A stretch of 64,000 nt of DNA from Lycium barbarum (GCF_019175385.1 NC_083345.1:10083205-10147204), one strand, 5' to 3'; counted from the stretch's first letter, positions 45,166-56,950 are shown. Numbers and translations: made by a program. The notes: generated by a model not told the origin, from the sequence alone.

Positions 45166-48100
45166 ATGGAGAAATCATCATCGGATACCATGATTCCGCT
45201 AACATCCTCAAATTATAACATGTGGAAACCTCGTATGGAGGACTAGTTAAATTTGAAGGATTTAGCCGAGCCGCTCGAAAATAAAGGTGCCAAACCCGAC
45301 AAGAAGACAGACGAAGAATGGGCAAGAATGAATAGGAAAACGGTCGCACAAATTCGACAGTGGATTGACCATAGTGTATTCCATCATGTCGCGCAGGAAA
45401 CGAGTGCTTACAAACTTTGGGAAAAGCTTGGGAGCATGTACCAAGCAAAAACGGCTTGAAATAAAACATTGTTGATGAGGCGATTGGTAAATCACAAGCT
45501 ACGTAGCGGTACCTCTGTCACAGAACACACAAGTCAGTTCTAAGATCTCGTGAACCAGCTAAGTGCAGCTGAATGGGTTCTCAAAGATGAGGAGCAAGCA
45601 ATCTTGCTCCTAAGTTCTCTACCTGATAGCTGGGAGACTCTTGTCGTCACTCTCAGTAATTCCGCCCCCAATGGTAAGGTGACCATGCAGATGGTCACGG
45701 ACGCCTTAATAAACGAGGAATCGCGAAGAAAAGAAGCCGGGGTAGATCAATCATATGCCCTTGTTTCTGAAAATAGTGAACGCAACGGAGGTAGAAACGG
45801 AGGTAGAGGAAGAGGCCGAGGCAAAGGTAGAGGTCGAGGTCAAAGTAGAGGAAGATCTCAAGTTCGAGGGAGATCACGAGAGCGGGGAAAGTCCGTCGAT
45901 ACCAACACTTGGTTCGAGGGCTATTGTAACTATTGTGGCAACTATGGCCACAAGAAGGTGGAGTGTCGAAAGCTTAAACGGGAGCAGCCTCAAACTAACC
46001 AGAGTTCGAGCAAAGAAGATGGTGAGACCATGGTCACCGTGTCACCAGACATTGCACTTGTTACATGCGGAGAGGAAGCATGCCTACACGTGGGCACAAA
46101 TTATATTGAGTGGGTGATTGATACTGCTGCATCATTCCATGCCACTCCACACTGGGATTTGTTCAGTACTTATAAATCTGGAGACCACGACGTTGTGAAG
46201 ATGGGCAACACCAATTTCTCGAGCATTGTTGGCATTGGTGATGTGCACATAAAAACCAGCAATGGAAGCTCACTTGTGTTGAAAGAGGTTCGTCATGTTT
46301 CGGATCTGAGATTGAATCTGATCTCAGGAGTAGCTCTGGATCGACAGGGGTATGGAAATCTATTCAAGGATGGTACGTGGAAGCTGTCCAAAGGCTCTAT
46401 GGTTATTGCTAGAGGACATATTTGTGGTACTCTTTACAAAACCAATGTAAAGTTGTATCGACCGAGTCTCAATGCAGTTGAAGAAGAGACATCGCCAAAC
46501 TTGTGGCATAGACGATTGGGCCACATGAGTCTGAAAGGATTGACAACTCTTGCAAAGAAAGAAGCCATCTCAATAGATAAAGATGTAACTTTGGATCCGT
46601 GTGATCACTGTTTATTCGGGAAACAACATAGAGTTTCTTTCAGTTCCACCAGAAAGAATCGTTCCGAGTTGCTGAGCCTTGTCCACTCTGACGTGTGTCG
46701 ACCCATTGAAGAAGAATCTCTTGGTGGTAGCAAATACTTCGTGACATTCATCGACGACGCATCACAGAAGGTTTGGGCTTATTGTCTCAAATCGAAGGAT
46801 CAAGTATTCGATCGTTTCAAGACATTCCATGCTATGGTAGAAAGGGAGACTGGAAAGAAGCTGAAATGCCTCCGATCCGACAATGGAGGCGAGTACACTT
46901 CCCGGGAGTTTTTGGCATATTGTGCTAAACATGGGATCAGACATGAGAAAACGGTGCCACGACCACCACAACATAACAGTGTAGCTGAAAGAATGAACCG
47001 CATTATTGTTGAGAAAGTCCGATGCATGCTCAGTATGGCTAAACTGCCAAAGCCATTCTGGGGCGAAGTTGTTCTGACAGCTTGTTATCTTATAAACAGG
47101 TCACCTTCAGTCCCATTGAACTTTGAAGTTCCAGAAAAGATATGGTCTGGGAAAGATATTTCATATTCTCACTTGAAAGTGTTCGGGTGCAAGGCATTTG
47201 TGCATGTATCCAAGGAGTTGAGGCAGAAGCTTGATCTCAGATCAACTCCGTGTATCTTTATCGGCTATGGAGATCAAGAGTTCGGATACAGGCTGTGGGA
47301 TCCCGAAATGAAGAAAGTGATTCGAAGTAGAGATGTCGTGTTCCATGAAAACCAGTTTCATGAGTGTGCTCCAACAGTCAACAAGAAACGAAGTTATCAT
47401 GCTCCAGATGATGTCTCTGAATCACCACACATTCCTCTCAACAACGAGAAACTTCATGATAATGTCCATGATGAATAAGAAAACATTGATCCGGCAGATA
47501 TTGATGATGATCAAAACGAAGAAATTCTTGAGTAGGGGGAGCCTTCACCCCAAGACGCAGCTGGAAATAATCAAGTTCGACGTTCTGCACGAGGGTTAAT
47601 CCCTCAAAGGTCATACTCGCCAACAGAATGGATCCTTCTTACCAGCGAGGGGGAGCCAGAGAGTTTTCAAGAAGCTCAATCTCATCGTGAAAAATCTAAT
47701 TGGCGACAGGCCATGGAGGAAGAAATGAATTCTTTACAAAAGAATCAAACATATGAGTTGGTGAAACTTCCTCCGGGAAAGAAGGCCTTGAAGAACAAAT
47801 GGGTTTTCAAGCTCAAGAAAGATGCTAGCGAAAATATCGTGAAGTACAAGGCAAGGCTTGTAGTCAAAGGTTTCCAACAGAAGGAAGGAATCGACTTTAA
47901 TGAGATTTTTTCGCCGGTTGTGAAGATGATGTCTATCCGAGTGGTTCTCGGGTTGGTGGCAAGTATGGATCTTGAACTTGAGCAGATGGACGTGAAAACA
48001 ACTTTTCTGCATGGTGATTTGGAGGAAGAAATATACATGGAGCAGCCCGATGGTTTCCGAATCCCAAAGAAAGAGCATTTCGTTTGCAAGTTAAGGAAGA

Positions 48101-49212
48101 GTCTCTACGGTCTCAAACAAGCCCCAAGGCAATGGTACAAAAAGTTCGACTCACTCATGCTGAAACATCAATACAAAAGAACAACTGCAGATCATTGTGT
48201 GTACTTGAAGAAGTTCCCCGATGGAAAATTTATCATCCTTCTGCTCTATGTGGATGATATGCTGATAGTAGGCCAGGATGCAACTATGATCAACAACTTG
48301 AAGAAATATTTGTCTATGTTCTTTGATATGAAAGACTTAGGCCCTGCACAACATATCTTGGGCATGAAAATCATTCGTGATCGAAAGGCAAAGAAGTTGT
48401 TCTTGTCACAAGAGGAATACGTTGAACGCGTGATCAAAAGGTTCAACATGAAAAATACCAAGCCTGTTGGTACTCCACTAGCAAATCACTTCAAGTTGAG
48501 CAAGGAAAGTTGTCCTTCTTCCGAAGAAGAAAAGAAGAAGATAAAAGCAGTGCCCTACTCTTCAGCAGTTGGAAGTTTGATGTATGCAATGGTGTGCACA
48601 AGGCCAGACATTGCTCATGCTGTCGGTGTTGTGAACAGATACTTATCAAATCCAGGAAGAATACATTGGGAAGCTGTCAAGTGGATACTACGGTACCTGA
48701 AGGGTACATCCAGACTATGTTTGTGCTATGGGGGAGCTAAGCCGATTTTGGAAGGTTACACTGATGCTGACATGGCAGGAGATTATGATAGCAGGAAATC
48801 AACTTCAAGTTATATATTCACATTTGCAGGGGGAGTTGTGTCATGGAAATCCAAGTTACACAAGTGTGTCGCACTATCAACCACAGAAGCCGAATACATT
48901 GCCGCAGTTGAAGCTGGGAAAGAGCTTATGTGGCTGAAACGTTTCCTTCAAGAACTGGGTTTCCGACAAGAAGAATACACAGTTCATTGTGATAGTAAAA
49001 GCGCTATGGATCTCAGCAAAAACTCGAGGTACCACTCACGCACAAAACATATTGACATTCGATATCACTGGCTCAGAGAAGCAGTCGAGCAACATGAACT
49101 GAAGCTCTCCAAGATCAACACAAACGACAATCCTGCAGACATGCTGACCAAGGTGGTACCGAGAGACAAGTTCGAATTGTGCAAAGAACTTGTCGGTATA
49201 CACTCAAGCTAA
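45166..49212 (+). pseudogene. Copia gag-pol polyprotein with five in-frame stops
   Basis: A 1,348-codon frame with no frameshift. Gag is followed by an RG-rich stretch and a zinc knuckle (CNYCGNYGHKKVEC, about 45925). The Tnt1-type protease site DTAA is near 46118. The GAG-pre-integrase word LWHRRLGHMS is near 46501. The integrase core has HSDVC, RSDNGGEY and a downstream Glu. Reverse transcriptase has YVDDM near 48247, and RNase H has TDADMAGD. In-frame stops are TAG 45244, TGA 45457, TAA 45541, TAA 47476 and TAG 47533. Each is one C-to-T change from CAG, CGA or CAA. Three fall in gag and two between integrase and reverse transcriptase. As read, the element cannot make its polyprotein. Confidence 0.9.
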
Positions 49213-49259
49213 AAGCCAGTGTACCCTCCTTCAGGTGTATGGGACTGGAGGGGGAGATT

Positions 49260-49648
49260 TGTTGGGTCCATCTCATAATTTGAGGAAGGAAACATCTCCC
49301 TCATTTTAAGGAAGAAAACAAGGAAGAAAACATTTCCCTTGTTTTGAGGAAGAAAACATATTCCTTGTTTTAAGGAAGAAAACATCTTCCTTGTATTTGG
49401 CAAATTGTCAAGTGCTTGCTTGAGTCACAAATGACATCAATAGGTTCATTTCATCCCTATAAATAGGGAAGCCTTCTATCATTTGTAGCATCACCAAGAG
49501 CAAGAGAGAAAAACAGTAAGGAAAACACTTGAGTGAGATATAAGTATTAAGTTTAGGATTGGTTTTTTGTAATAGTTGAGTGTGAGAGTCCCTCCTCCTA
49601 TTGTAATTCTGTTCCGGTTATGAATAGAAGACTTTTCCAATCCTAACA
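49260..49648 (+). repeat. 3' LTR of the Tnt1-like element
   Basis: 389 bp. Matches the 5' LTR apart from about nine substitutions and an extra 'aggaagaaaaca' unit near 49318-49330. Confidence 0.9.
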
Positions 49649-49930
49649 TTTAGTACATAATAATTGAGATTTGTCTTAAGTAGCGGAAGTCATAATTCTC
49701 CACGATATGAGTATATATAAGTCGAAGTCGGACAAACTATGGTACCGATTTACCGTACCGTAAAATACCGAAACCGAACTTTAAAATACTGAACCATACC
49801 GAACTAATTTGGTACGGTAATGGTATAGTATTTTTAGAAATCGAAAACCGAACTAATTTGGTACGATAATGGTATAGTATTTTTAGAAACCGAAAACCGA
49901 AATTACCGTACCGTACCATGCCCACCCCTA

Positions 49931-50703
49931 AATTGCATAGTGTTGCTAGAATCCAAATTATCTAGTTTCACACTTTCACTCATCGAGTCGGAGAAAGATG
50001 GAAATTACATTAACAGGAGTTTGATTTTAATGATGTCTGGATAGATATTACTATTATTTAGATTATTTAGGCTGAATACATGTGTAGCCCCTTAAACTCG
50101 TCCTATTTTTTCCATTCAGAAGACCCAATTATCAAAATAAGTTTTTTTTTAGTTCTCCAATTGAGTGTTTGATCTTCCTATAAAATTAAACTTTTAGTGT
50201 ATTTAACTTGGGTTCCGTTCAAGTTTTAATTCGGTTGGAGTGCAAACATATGTTGAAACAGGACCCATATTATGGATTTCCCAGTCGTATGCATTTGCGA
50301 ATTAAATTTCACTACTTTTGGCTCATAACTTTTGTTTCTATTTTTATCTTTCTGATACATGCTCAATAAAAAATGGTGATGGTGGAGTTGGGCGGTCATT
50401 ATTTTTGTTGAGGGATAGTTCTGTTCTTAGTAGACGCCAAAGGCAAAATCCTTAGCTTTTCAAGGCTGCTGTTTCTTTGTCTGAATTTTTCATTTGTAGG
50501 AAAATAAATATGAGCCGGACATTGTCTTTGTTCATGCGGCTTTAGCGTCGTGGTGTGTTTTTTATAGCAAAATATGTTTTGCTGGAAAATCGTTTCATCA
50601 ACGAAAACAATTTTCCATTATTTGGTTACCTTGTATTGTAGAAAATGAATACATTGTTTATGGAAAATAATGGAGACAGTGGCTGTAGGCAAGGAGATGG
50701 TGT
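49931..50703. other. Intergenic, no gene seen
   Basis: 50070-50300 resembles a common Solanaceae repeat ('gaatacatgtgtagccccttaaac'), but I could not find both ends. No coding exon recognised. Confidence 0.35.
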
Positions 50704-50708
50704 GTGAC

Positions 50709-51978
50709 TATTGCGGTATAATATCTTGATATTATTTGGTAATATATTTGTAGGGAGATAATTATCATATATTGGTTAGTTTCCTTATTTCACTTAGTTT
50801 TCTTGTTTCACTAATGACCATATATTGGTTAGTTTTCTTGTTTCACTACTTATCATATATTGGTTAGTTTTCTTGTTTCACTACTTATCATATATTGGTT
50901 AGTTTCCTTGTTTCACTAGGATCTTAGTTTCCTTGTTTCACTAGGTTCAAGATTGTATCCTATATATATATTCTCTCTTGCTGAATAAATGGACAAGTCA
51001 AGATTGTATAGTTTCTACATGGTATCAGGCCACACGTTTTTTTTCTTCTCTTCATCGTAAATTTCCATGGCCGGTGACGCCGTACCTCCTCCACCACCAC
51101 CCAAAATTGAGTCTAATTCTCCCTATTTTCTCGGTCCTCAAGACCGACCCGGGGACTATATCACGCCTACTCGTTTCAAGGGCGACAATTTTGATGAATG
51201 GGCAGCCGACATACAAACGGCGTTGGAGGCACGACGTAAATTTGAGTTCTTGGACGACACTATCACTGAACCGCAGCCTCCTTGTACAAAGTCCGATTGG
51301 ACTGCAATTAACGCAATGTTAATCTCTTGGATCACAAATACCATTGATGCTGATGTCAAATCTTCCTTGTCAAAATTTAGGGAGGTAAAACCCTTTTGGG
51401 ATCACCTTAAAAGGAGGTTCGCGCAGACTAATGGACCACGAGTTCAACAGCTTCGGTCTTCCCTGGCTAAATGTGAACAGACCAAAACCATGTCAGTGTC
51501 CGTATATTACGGAAAATTACATGCTCTATGGCAAGAATTGGATCATCATGAGCCCCTGATTTCTTGTACTTGTTGCTCCGTCACACGTTTCAACATCTTC
51601 ACAATTGGCAACATTTTTACCAAAGCTCTCGGCAAAACTCAGTTTGACTTCTTGCTTTCCAAGTTGGGCATTTTTGATTCCCATGCTCCAACTTGAGGGG
51701 GGTATTGCGGTATAATATCTTGATATTATTTGATATTATTTGGTAGCATATTTGTAGGGAGATAATTACCATATATTAATTAGTTTTCTTGTTTCACTAA
51801 TTATCATATATTGGTTAGTTTCCTTGTTTCACTAATTACCATATATTGGTAAGTTTCCTTGTTTCACTAGGATCTTAGTTTCCTTGTTTCACTAGGTTCA
51901 AGATTGTATCCTATATATATATATATATATTCTCTCTTGGTGAATAAATGGACAAGTCAAGATTGTATAGTTTCTACA
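50709..51978 (+). mobile_element. Non-autonomous Copia deletion derivative (1,270 bp)
   Basis: LTRs 50709-51019 and 51703-51978 both start TATTGCGGTATAATATCTTG and end TAGTTTCTACA. A perfect 5-bp GTGAC flanks the element (50704-50708 and 51979-51983). TGGTATCAGG directly after the 5' LTR is the primer-binding site, and CTTGAGGGGGG before the 3' LTR is the polypurine tract. Termini are TA...CA rather than TG...CA in both LTRs. The LTRs carry varying numbers of a 'catatattggttagttttcttgtttcact' unit. Only 683 bases lie between the LTRs, so nearly all of pol is gone. Confidence 0.9.
51067..51696 (+). CDS. Copia Gag fused in frame to the last residues of Pol (209 aa)
   Basis: An intact frame inside the deletion derivative. 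Residues 1 to about 168 are a Copia Gag N-terminus: a Pro-rich start, FKGDNFDEWAADIQTALEA, SWITNTIDADVKSSLSKF, then SVSVYYGKLHALWQELD. The CCHC knuckle, protease, integrase and reverse transcriptase are absent. From about residue 185 the text is the usual end of a Copia polyprotein (NIFTKALGKTQFDFLLSKLGI..HAPT), so a large internal deletion rejoined gag to the pol tail without losing frame. Residues about 169-184 (CCSVTRFNIF...) may be junction sequence. The frame survived, perhaps because such templates can be packaged by a parent element's Gag. No function is implied beyond that. Confidence 0.8.
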   Translation: MAGDAVPPPPPPKIESNSPYFLGPQDRPGDYITPTRFKGDNFDEWAADIQTALEARRKFEFLDDTITEPQPPCTKSDWTAINAMLISWITNTIDADVKSSLSKFREVKPFWDHLKRRFAQTNGPRVQQLRSSLAKCEQTKTMSVSVYYGKLHALWQELDHHEPLISCTCCSVTRFNIFTIGNIFTKALGKTQFDFLLSKLGIFDSHAPT

Positions 51979-51983
51979 GTGAC

Positions 51984-53056
51984 AGTGAAGAGATGATGGA
52001 AAGAGTAGAAAAGTAATGGCACTTCACGCTCTCAAGGGAGGTGAATTACAATCATGTCAGCACTTTGTTTCTAATTGACACTTCTTTAACTAAGTTTAAG
52101 GGTTTAATAGGTATAAGGTTTAGTTAAAGTATCTAAATGAAAAAATACTAGTACATGCTTATACCATACTAATAGTCTGTTTGGCCAAACATTCAAATTC
52201 TGCTTATTTTGGCGACTAAATTTCCTCAAACTCAAATCAAATATGATCCGTCCATATTTACTTGTCTTGTATACTAAAAATATTTGTCCGTTTTTACTTG
52301 TTCAGTTTGGAAAATTAAAAGATAATTTACCATTTCATACTATTTTACCCTTATCGTTAACTAGTAAATTCACCCGTGCTTCGAGCGGTTATAAATGACA
52401 CAATTAAATTAATTTCTTTTATTAATTAGTTGATATAATAAGGACACAGAAATGCAATAAAAATGACTCAAGAGGAAAGAGTGAAAGAAAAATATTCTAA
52501 TCTCAATATTTCCATTTACAAACGGCAACAAATCAAGAAAAGAAAAGAAAAGATTAAACAATAATAACATACAAAGCGCGGTTATGAATGACACAATTTA
52601 ATTAATTTCTTTTATTAATTAGTTGATATAATAAGGACACAGAAATGCAATAAAAATGGCTCAAGAGGAAAGAGTGAAAGAAAAATACTCTAATCTCAAT
52701 ATTTTCATTTACAAACGGCAACAAATTATCAAGAAATGATTAAACAATAATAACATACTATACTATCTTAAGAAGAAATATAACTACGAAGAATACATTA
52801 ACACAATCATTAATCCCAAAAGAAGTCTTATATTTGGCAAATGAAAATTAGATTAAGGAAGAGAGTGGCGTCTTAATTTTTTTTAATAGTAACGTAGAAT
52901 CTGCCAAGTTGCGATTCAAGAGTCGCATATTATAAGAGAATAACAATTCTTCTTTGATTCTCGAACAAATATTGTACGTTAAAAAGTTGGATCTATTATT
53001 TTTAAAGTCCTCAATCAACACATAACTATGTGATGAAACGTTTTTACGACAAAATT
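51984..53056. other. Intergenic with a 190-bp tandem duplication
   Basis: 52386-52578 and 52579-52770 are near-identical tandem copies ('cggttatNaatgacacaatt' to 'aataataacata'), differing by a few substitutions and an AAAAG expansion in the first. No gene recognised. Confidence 0.6.
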
Positions 53057-53061
53057 AGAGT

Positions 53062-53385
53062 TATTGGAGAATGAAAAAAAGTCCCTCATCGGTGGTTAAT
53101 GAGATGGATGATCTCCTTATATGGACCTGGACAATCCTCCCCTCATAAGCTAGCTTTTGGGGTTGAGTTACGCCCATGATCCATTTCTTTACATGGTATC
53201 AGAGCAGGACACATTTCACCCGATGTGGGCCCCCAAATTAAATTGTCCACGCACCAGATGTCCAGTCCTGGACGTGAGGTGGGGTATTGGAGGAGATGGA
53301 TGGTCTCCTTATATGGACCTGGATAATCCTCCCCTCATAAGCTAACTTTTGGGGTTGAGTTAGGCTCATGATCTATTTCTTTACA
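53062..53385 (+). mobile_element. TRIM-like miniature LTR element (324 bp)
   Basis: LTRs 53062-53193 (132 bp) and 53285-53385 (101 bp, with an internal deletion) start TATTGGAG and end TTCTTTACA. A perfect 5-bp AGAGT flanks it (53057-53061 and 53386-53390). TGGTATCAGAGCAGG follows the 5' LTR directly and matches the complement of initiator-Met tRNA. GTGAGGTGGGG precedes the 3' LTR as the polypurine tract. The internal part is 91 bp and non-coding. There is no 5S-like segment, so it is not Cassandra. Confidence 0.85.
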
Positions 53386-53390
53386 AGAGT

Positions 53391-55508
53391 AGTCATTCTA
53401 AGTGATTAAGTTAAGACCTAGTTAACAATCTCATGTTTAAACATAGGTCCAAACCGATCGAGTTGAAAACCAAAGTCACAAAAGTAGGAACAATCTTAAG
53501 AGAAAAGAAAGACAAACCGAACGAATGCTACATAAAAGAAAAAAGTCAATCATAGGCGAGCCCAAGCGAGTTTCACTTTTTTTTTTCTCTTTGCACAATA
53601 TAGCCCAAGACGGTGTCATTACTCCATACTCGGGTATGGGCAAGTCTCGCATGAGTGTCATTCATTTGGTCCATGTGCAGCAGATAAAAATAGAATTAAA
53701 CATGTATTAGAACTTCGAAGAGAGAATCTTATTCTTAATAAAAAGAAATAAATAAATCAAGAAATTCCCCTCATCTTCTAGGTGCAGTAAACAAAGAAAC
53801 TAAAATATCTAAACATAATTTTAAGATTTAAACATGCTTATCTTGATGCCTAAGCAGATTGTTCACAGAGGATACTTTGTAAGTAAAAGAAATAAATCCC
53901 TGGCTTTGCATAGGATCTTTCATGGTAAAGTTTTGTTTTAAAAAGAAAGCAAGGAAGAAGAATAAAAGAGGAGTAATGAATAAGATAATTAGTACAAAGA
54001 ATGGGGTCTTGCCGGTAAAAGGAGTAATGAATCGGTGTAATTTTTGAAATTTTAACGGAAGCACTGAAGGGGCGTATCTTTTGATTCTATAACCGAAAAA
54101 GCACACTTTTCAGATTTGAAAACTAAGGGGAAAGAGGCAGAGTAATAGGGAAAAAGGGTAAAAAATTGAGAATAAAGATAAATGGAAATCATGGCTTAGG
54201 AGAGTGCCACGTCAGCGGACCCTTGTACTGCTTTTATATGTGTGTATTGAGTTGAAAAGTTTAAGGAATTCTTAATGGTTGCACAACTTTTAAAGTATGT
54301 TTTATTGATTTGTGATAATTAGGATGATATAGTAAAATTGTCATTTAATTTATGGCCTCTTAAGGGGTATACCAGATCAACACAGGACAAGTAAAATGGG
54401 GACAGAGGGAGTATAGAGTAATGCTGGAATTTATGCAGAGATTTAATCGCCTCTAACCCAAACCAAGTTGTCCCTTAAGGTTAACTTGTCTAGTTACATA
54501 CGAACATCGATAAATATTTTTTCAATTCTAATTTTTTTTGGGCGGTGGTTGTCTTTTGGTTATTGGGTGGTTGGTGGGTGGGTGGGTGAGAGGATAAGGA
54601 TATAATTTGTCTTCTCGCTGTAATCTTTCAATGTCGAAATCTTGACTAAGTATAGCCAAACGTCGTGTTCTCTGAATTTTTCTGAATGTCGACATCTTGA
54701 CTAAGCCCCAAACAATACCTTACAAAGTCTTTGATGTTGATGAATATTGACCAAGCAAAGTAATCGGCAATGTGGAAGTAAGAATTTTGTATGCACTCAC
54801 TTTCCTACTACCGATATAACTAAAGGTCATGTTCGATTGCATGGAATAATGTTAGAATAAGATAAATTAATAGCATAGATGTTCATGTTATTTTATGTTT
54901 GATGAGATAGAAATATGTGACTTTTTCTGAATCTTGCAGTAACAAGATGTACAAAGGATTATATACCTTTTAACTAGGTGTTATCGTTTTATTATCAAAC
55001 ATTACTATTGAAAGGTGTGATGAGATGAATGAGATCACTTCATTCTTAATTAGCTAGAGTTTCAAATTTGAGCTTTTAAAATAGAGAAAATTATGGTAAG
55101 GAGAGTTTTATTTCTTTAATGCATCCTACGCGACGCAAATCTAAATTAGTCGGGCTGATATACTTCAGATACAAATTGGTTAAATAAATAATCATAAATG
55201 ACACTCAATTTATGACTCATTTGTTTTACCAAATAATCAAGAGCAATTCGAATATTTAGACATATCATTGATCTCATTTAGACATAATATTTAGGTAGTA
55301 CCGAAGTTGAGCTAAATGGTAAATGATGGTACTATCAATATATTATTTGACAAAGAATGGAAGGGGAAAAAACACGGCCATCGATGAAGTTGACTTCAGG
55401 CGACGAAGAAGAGAGGAAGAAGAAATATCTATTTTTTAATTTTCATCACGTGCTCAAGAGAGATGTAATTCACACAATATGCCATGTCATTTTTGTGTTC
55501 AGTAAGCA
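53391..55508. other. Intergenic, no gene seen
   Basis: AT-rich DNA. Simple tracts include a TGGGTGGG run near 54568-54590. Frames at 53476-53710 and 53828-54106 are short and show no family signature. 55357-55518 has an open frame that runs into the foldback element and looks fortuitous. Confidence 0.35.
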
Positions 55509-55518
55509 CTCATTTATT

Positions 55519-56950
55519 GGATGCAGCTCCCCTCCAGTGGACTTTGTGTCCAGTTTGTTCAGTGGAGTTCTAATCTGATTACACATGTACACTACTAAAT
55601 CTAAGGGTCATAATCTGCTTACCTAAAACACCTGCTAAACCATGGTTAAACTTTGAATCTATGACTATATTATGACAAGATATAGAAACATCCGAAAATA
55701 TTGATGTGGGGATTTGTATCCGGAAAAAGATTGTAAAATATTATTCTACCCTTAGTTTTTTTCCTTCAGTAATGTTAGTTTAACAATTGGATTGGATTAA
55801 TTTTAAATTTTAAAATTAAAATTTATATATTCTTACTATACGAAACTATTATAAGTTGTAATTTTTCTCATATTAATACGATGAAAATATATAAAACTAC
55901 TTGTTAAAGTTCATATAACTTGACTCTAAAACATAACGTAACAAGTATTTTTGAGACGGAAAGTATTTAAATTTTAAAATTAAAACACCTCCTAAACCAT
56001 GGTTACACTAAGAATTCTGTATTTTATTCTTCTTCTTTTTTATTGGCAGCATATTTGAAGGCTAAAATCTTGCCGCCATCAGTTAGCTCTTTCCTTTTTC
56101 CCTGCGACCAATTCTCCTTTTTTTTCTTTTTATTATTTTCATGAGTTTTTTGTTCAATTAATTTTTCATCGTATTAATATGAGAAAAATTACAACTTATA
56201 ATAGTTTCGTATAGTAAGAATATATAAATTTTAATTTTAAAATTTAAAATTAATCCAATCCAATTGTTAAACTAACATTACGGAAAGTATTTTAATTTTA
56301 AAATTTTATTGGCAGCATATTTGAAGGCTAAAATCTTGCAGCCATCAGTTAGCTCTTTCCTTTTTCCCTGCGACCAATTCTCCTTTTTTTTTTCTTTTTA
56401 TTATTTTCATGAGTTTTTTGTTCAATTATAGTCATTGTTCAAGTCAATTATCCAGAAAATTGATAAACTTTCACCTCCAAATCCCAAGCTCGTTCAAATT
56501 AAATACTTTCCGTCTCAAAAATACTTGTTACGTTATATTTTAGAGTCAAGTTATATGAACTTTAACAAGTAATTTTATATATTTTCATCGTATTAATATG
56601 AGAAAAATTACAACTTATAATAGTTTCGTATAGTAAGAATATATAAATTTTAATTTTAAAATTTAAAATTAATCCAATCCAATTGTTAAACTAACATTAC
56701 TGAAGGAAAAAAACTAAGGGTAGAATAATATTTTACAATCTTTTTCCGGATACAAATCCCCACATCAATATTTTCGGATGTTTCTATATCTTGTCATACT
56801 GTAGTCATAGATTCAAAGTTTAACCATGGTTTAGCAGGTGTTTTAGGTAAGCAGATTATGACCCTTAGATTTAGTAGTGTACATGTGTAATCAGATTAGA
56901 ACTCCACTGAACAAACTGGACACAAAGTCCACTGGAGGGGAGCTGCATCC
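55519..56950. mobile_element. Foldback element with 450-bp inverted arms and 10-bp target duplication
   Basis: The left arm (55519 to about 55970) and right arm (about 56507-56950) are near-perfect inverted copies starting GGATGCAGCTCCCCTCC. A perfect 10-bp CTCATTTATT flanks it (55509-55518 and 56951-56960), which fits MULE-like transposition. The centre has two direct copies of a unit starting 'atatttgaaggctaaaatcttg' (about 56050 and 56310), separated by a further partial copy of the right arm (about 56165-56290). No coding frame. Confidence 0.85.

Larger units (their letters stand above)
44253..49648 (+). mobile_element. Complete Tnt1-like Ty1/Copia retrotransposon
   Basis: LTRs 44253-44629 and 49260-49648 start TGTTGGGTCCAT and end AATCCTAACA. 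A perfect 5-bp TTTAG flanks the element (44248-44252 and 49649-49653). After the 5' LTR comes a primer-binding site resembling the initiator-Met complement (GATATCAGAGC, about 44633). Before the 3' LTR is a polypurine tract (GGAGGGGGAGA, near 49247). By eye the LTRs differ at about nine positions plus a 12-bp duplication in the 3' LTR, so the insertion is fairly recent. One polyprotein frame runs throughout but is closed by stops (see 45166-49212). Confidence 0.9.
43878..49930. mobile_element. hAT-like element split by a Copia insertion
   Basis: The left piece (43878-44252) starts TAGAGGTGGGCATGGTATGG. The right piece (49649-49930) ends CCGTACCATGCCCACCCCTA. Both are full of 'taccgaa / ggtacgg' words. 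TTGCACAG before the left end and TTGCATAG two bases past the right end may be a worn 8-bp duplication. The Tnt1-like Copia element 44253-49648 interrupts it. Confidence 0.65.

Noticed and set aside
50978..51322. 114-aa frame overlapping the Gag start in another frame
   Set aside because: It begins within the LTR and lacks any motif; the 209-aa Gag-type frame explains the same DNA.
53062..53385. Cassandra-type TRIM
   Set aside because: The LTRs contain no 5S rRNA-like segment, which defines Cassandra.
55357..55578. 73-aa plus-strand frame as a gene
   Set aside because: Its last third lies in the foldback arm and the rest has no recognisable family text or promoter.
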